In this document: positions 57,726 to 64,000 of the stretch, piece after piece | Layout: each line of letters opens with the position of its first letter | Numbering within the stretch: the first letter of the stretch is position 1 | DNA from: Cynocephalus volans | Lineage: Eukaryota; Chordata; Mammalia; Dermoptera; Cynocephalidae | Direction: 5' to 3' | Length of the DNA: 64,000 bases | NCBI RefSeq assembly: GCF_027409185.1 | Contig: NC_084470.1 | Coordinates: 32,787,001 to 32,851,000 of the forward strand | Translations under genes and position numbers: made by a program | Notes under the pieces: generated by a model | Told to the model about the DNA's origin: nothing | The model's input: only the letters and a program-made list of their open reading frames with translations | Databases searched by the model: none

Positions 57726-58254
57726 TTATTTGTCAAGGTTATTGTGAGGATTCAAGAAGGTAATTTAATAGGTAGACATTCAATAAAAGTTATTTTGTGT
57801 TCCAAGAAGGGGAAAACAAGCACAGAGAGGCTGTCCAAAAGAAATTGAGGGGAAAAAACAAATGTTTCATTTTAGACCTGTTTATTAAAAAAATAATCAT
57901 GAGAAAATCTTTATAAAGTAGAATTGCAGACTCAAGAGAGGTAGCGGTCACTGGGAACTCGGGGAAAGAGGAAATAGATATTGGGGAAAGGAAAAGGAGC
58001 AATTGGAAAAGAGCATAAATAAACTAAAAGTGCATGCAAATAAGATTAGGGAAACAACCTATACCCAGATTTTCAAGGCTCTAATTTTAGAAAAAGAGGT
58101 TGAATTATTTTAATTGTATGCATGGATAGCAGCTTTGTGACTCTTCCTACTAAGAGTTAGTATAAAAGAGCCTTACTGCTGTGGAGTTAGTTTTCATTGG
58201 ATGTTTAAGAGATCCTTGTGTTTGTTTTGCAAGATGTATGGTTATGAAATATGA

Positions 58255-58352
58255 TCATTGTACATCATACATTGCTTACTATTGTACCCCTAAAGCCTAA
58301 TATTTTACACATGCATCTCAACTGTTTGTGAAATATTTGTTGAATGTTCTAA
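58255..58352 (+). mobile_element. L2 3' end remnant
   Basis: TTGCTTACTATTGTACCCCT and GTGAAATATTTGTTGAATG resemble the LINE-2 terminus. Confidence 0.4.
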
Positions 58353-58721
58353 GTCAGATTTGCATACATGTGAGGTTCCCCCCCAAAAAATAATGGAGAG
58401 GGGGAAAGGAAGTTATATAAAAGGTTAGTGTTATTTAAAAATATAGTTTCTTTCCTGCACAAAATGAGGGAGATTCTGGTGTTAAACTGGGTTTTACGGG
58501 GAAAGGATAGGGCTGGAAATATTTTTTTTTAATAAATTATTAAAACAGTGTAAGACAGCAGAAGTTTCCACATCTGTAGAAACAATTACATTGACAGGAA
58601 AATCAAATGAAATTAAATGACATCTGCAGATACAATGTCAGTGATGAACAAAGAAATAGAGGGCCACATAGGCATGAAGACACACCCTAAAAACAGAAAG
58701 CTGATAGTGTTCATTTGAACA

Positions 58722-58890
58722 AACTGGACTTCTAGTCTAAAAGACTTGAGTCCTGGCTCACTCCCTAGTTATGTAACCTTATATTAATGCTTTGAGCCTA
58801 AATCTTCTCACGTATTAAAAATGTGATTATTCTTACCTCACAGATTTTGAGGATTAGATGAAGTGAGTCACTTTGCAAACTTGAGAAGAA
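58722..58890 (+). mobile_element. MIR
   Basis: GAGTCCTGGCTCACTCCCTA, GTTATGTAACCTTATATTAA and TCACAGATTTTGAGGATTAG follow MIR. Confidence 0.75.
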
Positions 58891-58939
58891 GAGAAGGAAG
58901 GGGACTTGAAGTGGCCACCAATTTAAAAATTGTGAATAG

Positions 58940-59310
58940 GGGGCCAAGGGCCTTGGCCATGCCTACCTGGCACCTGCAAGTAGCCTAGTGACGACCACCG
59001 AGCTGCCACAGGAAGTCCCCTGGGCTCCCAAGCTGGGGCAGCAGGGGAGTAAGGGCTTCAGCCACACCCCTCTGACATCTGCACCCAGCCCAACAATGAC
59101 CAACCCATCACTGGAAGCCCCCTAGTCCCCCATGCAGGAATGAGGGGGGTGCCAGAATCCTTAATCCTGCCCCTCCTCCTTCCTCCTCCCACACTATTTC
59201 CTTCCCCTTTCCCCTCTCCCCCGCCCCCCAACTGCTCTGCAACATCATAGAATATTAAAAACAAAATAGTAATTGTAATAAATAAATAAAAAATAAATAA
59301 ATAAAAAATA
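58940..59310 (+). mobile_element. GC-rich VNTR-like retroposon (family not recognised)
   Basis: About 370 bases of GC-rich sequence in AT-rich DNA. It has two tandem related ~104-base units (58952-59055 and 59056-59157; both run CTT.GCCA..CC..CTG.CA.CTGCA ... GGAAG.CCCCT), then a C/T-rich block, a short AT-rich 3' segment and an (AATA)n tail. Flanks AAAATTGTGAATAG (58926-58939) and AAAATTGTGGATAATAG (59311-59327) look like a target-site duplication. The layout recalls composite retroposons with a VNTR, but I cannot match it to a named one. Confidence 0.6.
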
Positions 59311-59329
59311 AAAATTGTGGATAATAGAG

Positions 59330-60583
59330 AAGTATGGGTAAAATGCCTGGTCTCTGAATCTAGTGTGAGTTCATGGAACAGAAAGCTAGGACACTATGAA
59401 ATAAAAGTAGTTTATGGGACCTCATTAAAAAGAATTATTAAGAACAAATTACAATCTGAACATAAAGATAATGAAATAGCAGACACGCTAAACACTCAAA
59501 TTTTAAAAAGGAGCACTAATGGGCCAGTCTGAATCTTGGATTGACCCACTGAGAACAAGAATCATAGATAATACACTACTAAATATTCCTTGATGAGCTG
59601 GCAGGAAAGTACAAAATTCTCACATCAAGAAAGTAATAATTGAATTGCAGACTATGCCAAGAGCAAAAACCTGCTTTTACCTGCGATCATATATTGAGCT
59701 GAATAGATGTTCATTGAATTTTCATAGGGTTGTGGAACAGGAGACAAAACCTAAAGCTTGTTGAAGGTGGGGAAGACTAAATGGCTGTCCTCAACAAAGG
59801 TAGGATCCCAAAGGACCATGCCATCACTGAAACAGTGAACCAAAAATAAGCCTATATCCCTTACAACCACCCAGACTGCAGAAAAAATGACTATCTCAAA
59901 TTATGATGCTGAACAGAGAAAGAGAAAATAAAGGAAGCCATAAAGAATTTGGAACCACCAACCTTCATGTATTTATAGTCTGAAAACCTCAATGGATTAT
60001 TTAATTCATATCAATGGTATTAACAGGCAGACACTAGGCAGGAGCGAATGCAGTACTCTCTAAATGATGCAGCCCTCAAATAACTTCCCAAAACAAATTC
60101 TAGAAAATTTCTCTTTCTCCTGGCCAAGATACAATAACAGTGACTGAGGAGACAGACCTGAGAATCTGGAGAGGCCAAGGCAGCTAGAGTTTACCTAGAA
60201 TCGAATACATGAGAGAAGAGAGCTGCACAGAGAATTCCAGAGATCTTCAGAGGGTTCTTCTCAAGTGTTCACCAGGGTACTGATCAATGTGTTTGTGTGA
60301 GAAAAACTCCACAACATGGAAGAAAGAATAATTTGAAAAGGATTAGAAGGAACATTGGCCAGGACTCACACAGGTCTGGCAACCATGCCTGTTCCTTCCA
60401 GCCAGACTGGAAATGCACATAATTTATGAGTCATTGGGTAGCATAATTAGAATGGTCTTACCTCAGTAGTGGAGAATAATTAGACTAACTTGGGCACTGC
60501 TCCAGACCTGCCTAACAAATAATAAAAGGAAGATCTGAAAGGATCACACTGTTTCCAAATAATTTTATCCCAGAACAAAGCTG
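59330..60583 (+). mobile_element. L1M/HAL1-type 5' region
   Basis: Phrases such as CTTGGGCACTGCTCCAGACC, TAACAAATAATAAAAGGAAG and CCCAGAACAAAGC, immediately before the MLT1 LTR, resemble the 5' part of old L1M/HAL1 elements. Only the right half (about 59880-60583) reads convincingly. Confidence 0.45.
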
Positions 60584-61034
60584 AAGAAGATATGTCCAGA
60601 TATTTCCACATCCTAACTCCTGGAACCTGTGAATGTGATCTTATTTGGGGGAGGGAGGGAAGGTCTTTATAGTTGTAATTAAGTTAAGGATCTTGAAATG
60701 ACATAATCCTGGATTATCCAGGTGGACCCTAAATCCAATGAGAAATGTTCTTATAAGAGACACACAGAGTAGAGACCCATGGGAAGAATAGGAAAAGACC
60801 ATGTGAAGATGAAGGCAGAGATCAAAATTCTGTAGCTACAGGCTAGGATATGCCTGGAGCCATTGCAAGCTGAAAGAGTAAGGAAGGAATCTCCCCTAGA
60901 GACTTCCAAAGAAGCATGTTCCTACCAGTACTTTGACCTTGGGCTTCCAGCCTCTGGAACCATGAGAATAAATTTTTGTTCTCAGTGAACAAGTTTGTGG
61001 TAATTTGTTATGGCAGCCTGAGGAAACTAGCATA
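60584..61034 (+). mobile_element. MLT1 LTR inserted in the L1M/HAL1 element
   Basis: CACATCCTAACTCCTGGAAC, GTGAATGTGATCTTATTTGG, GTTAAGGATCTTGAAATGAC, TCCTGGATTATCCAGGTGG, ATAAGAGACACACAGAG, ACCATGTGAAGATGAAGGC and TGGTAATTTGTTATGGCAGC follow the MLT1 consensus. Confidence 0.85.
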
Positions 61035-62900
61035 CCAGGTATGCAAATAAGCAGAAAAATATTACCCATAATAAGTGAAAAGCCAAACAATTGAAATCAG
61101 CCCAATACTGACACAGATGTTGAAATTAGCAGGCAAAAACATTAAAAGTTGTTATTATCACATTCCATATGTTCCAAAACTTCCAGTGATGAAAAGTACA
61201 ATGTCTGAATTGAAAAATACAGTGAAAGTGATTAATGACAGATTGGACATGGCAGAAGAAAATATTAGTGAACTTGAAGACACAGCAAAAGAAACTATAT
61301 AAAACAAAATATAAAGAAATAAGATTTAAAAATGAAAAGAGCTTTAGGGAGCCATGGAACAATTTCAAGTGGCCTAAAGTACATAATTGGAGTTTTTAAG
61401 GGAGAGGAGAAAGGTGAGGAGGAAAAACAAATTGAGTAAATAACAATCAAATTGCTTAAGACCAATGATAAAAAATCTTTTAATCAGCCACAGGAGGAAA
61501 ACCATATTATGTACAGAGGAACAGAGATAATAGTGACAGCACATTTCTCCTCATAAGCAAAGGAATCAAGAAGATGACACTGGAGAAATATTTTTAACGC
61601 CCTGATAGTAAAATATGTCAACCTAGAATTCTACACCAAATGAACATATCTTTAAAAAACAAAGGGGCAAAAAAAGTCTTATGAATTCATCATCAGAAAG
61701 CCTGTTTTACAAAAACTGAGGAAATTTTTCAGGCAGAAGGAAAATGATACCAAATAAATAGAAATCTACACAAAAGAATAAAGAACAATAGGACTATGAC
61801 TACATAGGCAAATATATTTTCTTATTGAAATCTATTTAAAGATAATTGAATGTTTAAACAAAAAACAATGGTGTATATATATATCATATATGTAAAATGT
61901 GTGATCAAAATAGTATGAAGTCTGGGACAGAAGAAATAAAAGTATACTGTTTTAAGGATTTTATTCTATATGTAAAGTGTTATAATATCACTTAAAGGTA
62001 GATTGTGAGAAGTTAAAGATGTATAATATAAATCCCAAAGAAACCACTAAAGAATGTAACAAAGTGTTATAGCTAAAAACCCAACAAAAGGAGAATTAAA
62101 TCATAAAAGAAAAAAAAGACAAAAGAAGGTAGTAAAAGAAAAAAATCAAGCAACAAATGGGACTTAGGAAAAAACTTTTCAAGATGATAAATGTACATTT
62201 GATTCAGACCAACAATCACACTACATATAAATGGTATAAACACCCAGTTAAAAGGCACAGATTGTATATTTAAAAAGCAAGATGCAAATATATGCTGCTT
62301 ACAATAAATGCATTTTAAATATGAAAATAAAGTGTGTTAAAAGTAAAGGAATGAAAAAAGATATGACATGATAACAGTGATGGAGGGCTGATGTGACTAA
62401 TGTTAGACAAAGTAGATATCAGAACAACAAAAATCACTAGTGATAAAGGAAGATATATCAAAATGATTAAGAGCTAATGAGACAAGTGAATATAACAATC
62501 CTAAACATGTATGTACTTAATAACAGGGCCTCAAAATACTGGAATCATACCTTATAGTACTTCAAGAGGAAATACAAAAATCCACAATTATAGTCAGATA
62601 TTCCAGTAGCACTCTCTCAATAATTGGTACACCAATTAATAATAATGACATAGAAGGAAATCAGCAAGGACATTGATGACCAGAACTTAATTCTAGAAAC
62701 TTGGTATAATTGATATTAATAGAACATTTCACCCAACAATGGCAGAGAACACATTCTTTTCTAAGTGCATAGAGAATATTTAACAAGATAGACCATATTA
62801 TGGGCCAGAAAACAAGTCTAATTTAGAATTCAAGTCATGTAACATATTTTCTGTGACCACGATAGAATTAAATTAATCTATAAGATAAATGAATTAACAG
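61035..62900 (+). mobile_element. L1M/HAL1-type ORF1, spacer and start of ORF2
   Basis: Frame 61075-61302 reads MSELKNTVKVINDRLDMAEE and NISELEDTAKETI, an ORF1-type coiled coil. It is followed by TTCAGGCAGAAGGAAAATGA, GTAGATTGTGAGAAGTTAAA and AAACACCCAGTTAAAAGGC, then endonuclease-region phrases (ATGCTGCTTACAATAAATGC, TAGAACATTTCACCCAACAA, TAGACCATATTATGGGCC). Many stops; inactive. Confidence 0.75.
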
Positions 62901-63793
62901 ACTGAAACCAAACACCATGAATGAGAACCAGCAGAAATCAAATAGAAGAAACAGATCTTTGAGTCTATTAGATACTAGAATTATCAGACACAAAATATTA
63001 AGTAATTGTGTGATATATGTTTAAAAGTAAAACAAGTTCAAAAATACATGCAGGGAGCAAAAAACCATAAAAATGACCCAAAGGTGTTAAAAAAAAAAAA
63101 AAAAAAAAAAAGACAAGAAAACAAGACAAGCAAATACAAAAAAAAAAAAAAAAAGTACATAAAAAAGTTAAAGATTCGGAAAGTGGAACAGCTTGAACAT
63201 ATGAAAAGAGAATTTGAGACCTCAAAGAGTGAGGTGGAACAAATGTCCAAAATACTGCACACACACACAAAAAAGGAAAAATAAAAGAGAAGTTAGATTA
63301 CATTAATGATAGAGTGAGAATGCCTAATATAAACCTAATCAGAACTCCAGAATAAAAAGAAAGAATGGGACACAGACAAATTTGAAGAGATAGTGGTAGA
63401 TACTAATTCACACAGTCAAAAAGCCAAACTAACGATCTCAAATAGGATTTTTTAAACCCACATGTAGATACATCACAGTAAAATTGTGCAACATTAAAGA
63501 CAAAGATATGTTACAAGCAGGAAAAAAAAAAATTACCTTCAAGGCATGTGCTTTTTATCAGCCACAATAGAAGCTTGAAGGCAGTGTAAAGCTATCCTAA
63601 AAATGTTGAGAGAAAATATCTGCCAAACTAAAATTTTTATTCAACAAAAAGTTATTCAAAAGAAAAAATTTCACACAATGTCTGAGTCTGCCACCAACAA
63701 AGCCTCAATAATGAAAATTCTAAAGGATGTATGTCAGGCAGAAGAGAAAATTGTCCAGATGAAAGAAGGAAGGATACAGACAATAAAATGAAC
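62901..63793 (+). mobile_element. Second L1/HAL1-type segment
   Basis: Two A-rich tracts (63090-63112, 63138-63154) precede ORF1-like sequence (GAATTTGAGACCTCAAAGAG) and GAACTCCAGAATAAAAAG, GCCAAACTAACGATCTC, AGATACATCACAGTAAAAT and GTTATTCAAAAGAAAAA. These lie earlier in an L1 than the ORF2 sequence at 62.1-62.9 kb, so this is a separate or rearranged copy. Confidence 0.55.
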
Positions 63794-63901
63794 GAGGGAT
63801 GACTGGTTAGCTCAGTTAGAGTGCTGTGTTATAACACCAAAGTCAAGGGTTTGGATCCCCTCCCCATACCAACCAACTGCCAAAAATTAAAAATAAAATA
63901 A
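63794..63901 (+). mobile_element. tRNA-Ile-like SINE
   Basis: GGATGACTGGTTAGCTCAG, TTATAACACCAAAGTCAAGG, GGTTTGGATCCCC, CCAACTGCC and an AATAAA-type tail; flanks AAAATGAACG and AAAATGAATAG. Antisense to PP2D1. Confidence 0.8.
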
Positions 63902-64000
63902 AAAATGAATAGTATCAATGAATGAAGATAAATAAATACAAAATCTATAAAGCAATAATAATATCTTGTAAAGCTGTTTTAAGCTAAATTAAAATACACA

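Larger units (their letters stand above)
53970..64000 (-). other. PP2D1 intron / upstream gene body
   Basis: By position this lies within PP2D1 (human gene about 30 kb). I found no further PP2D1 exon. Besides the listed elements, 53970-54290, 54340-54925, 55120-55670, 55820-56180, 56290-57380 and 57730-58250 hold nothing I recognise. Confidence 0.55.

Noticed and set aside
59058-59264. Minus-strand open frame MFLIFYDVAEQLGGGGEGKG...
   Set aside because: It lies wholly in the GC-rich VNTR-like retroposon and is low complexity.
63006-63284. Lysine-rich 92-residue frame
   Set aside because: Produced by translating two poly-A tracts between decayed L1 sequences.
70-63901. Functional tRNA-Ile genes
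   Set aside because: The tRNA-like heads lack a foldable acceptor stem and intact anticodon arm, are followed by SINE-specific sequence and A-rich tails, and several have target-site duplications.
54000-64000. Upstream exons of PP2D1
   Set aside because: No minus-strand open segment with PP2C motifs (such as DGH) and splice sites was found. The 56037-56264 frame overlaps a MIR fragment. The exons probably lie beyond 64000.

Overview
This window is nuclear genomic DNA from a placental mammal. It holds parts of three protein genes in the order EFHB (minus strand, 5' part only), RAB5A (plus strand, complete) and PP2D1 (minus strand, last exon only). The intron-exon structures, consensus splice sites and a vertebrate CpG island leave no doubt about the kingdom, and the gene order matches the human 3p24 neighbourhood. 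The repeats narrow the lineage. About twenty short SINEs have a head that reads like tRNA-Ile, one copy is dimeric, and there are THE1/MST-like MaLR LTRs of the kind found in the primate lineage. Together these suggest a colugo (Dermoptera), whose CYN SINEs are tRNA-Ile derived. That assignment is an inference from memory of the repeat families, not a database match.

Layout. Positions 1-18.8 kb: EFHB coding exons 4, 3, 2 and 1 (reading right to left), with a 14.4 kb intron 1 full of LINE, LTR and SINE insertions, including a 5'-inverted L1 nested in an older L1. Positions 18.7-18.8 kb: EFHB promoter with an RFX-type X-box and a GC box. Positions 18.8-23.4 kb: intergenic, with a solo LTR and three SINEs. 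Positions 23.4-24.1 kb: CpG-island promoter and non-coding exon 1 of RAB5A. Positions 26.8-53 kb: RAB5A exons 2-6 and 3' UTR; the exons join into a 215-residue reading frame. Positions 53.16-53.97 kb: terminal exon of PP2D1, convergent with RAB5A and about 0.2 kb from its polyadenylation site. Positions 54-64 kb: inside PP2D1, with a young dimeric SINE, an RPS27 processed pseudogene, a GC-rich VNTR-like retroposon and a large L1/HAL1-type block split by an MLT1 LTR.

The three genes do not form a functional unit. EFHB is an axonemal calcium-binding protein, RAB5A a ubiquitous early-endosome GTPase, and PP2D1 a PP2C-fold protein that here lacks one metal-binding aspartate. Most of the interest lies in the mobile-element archaeology: a twin-primed L1 with a probable 3' transduction, paired solo LTRs with exact target-site duplications, a probable unnamed retroposon with tandem ~100-bp units, and a strong antisense bias of SINEs relative to all three host genes. 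I found no CRISPR array, operon, tRNA/rRNA gene or clearly new enzymatic system.
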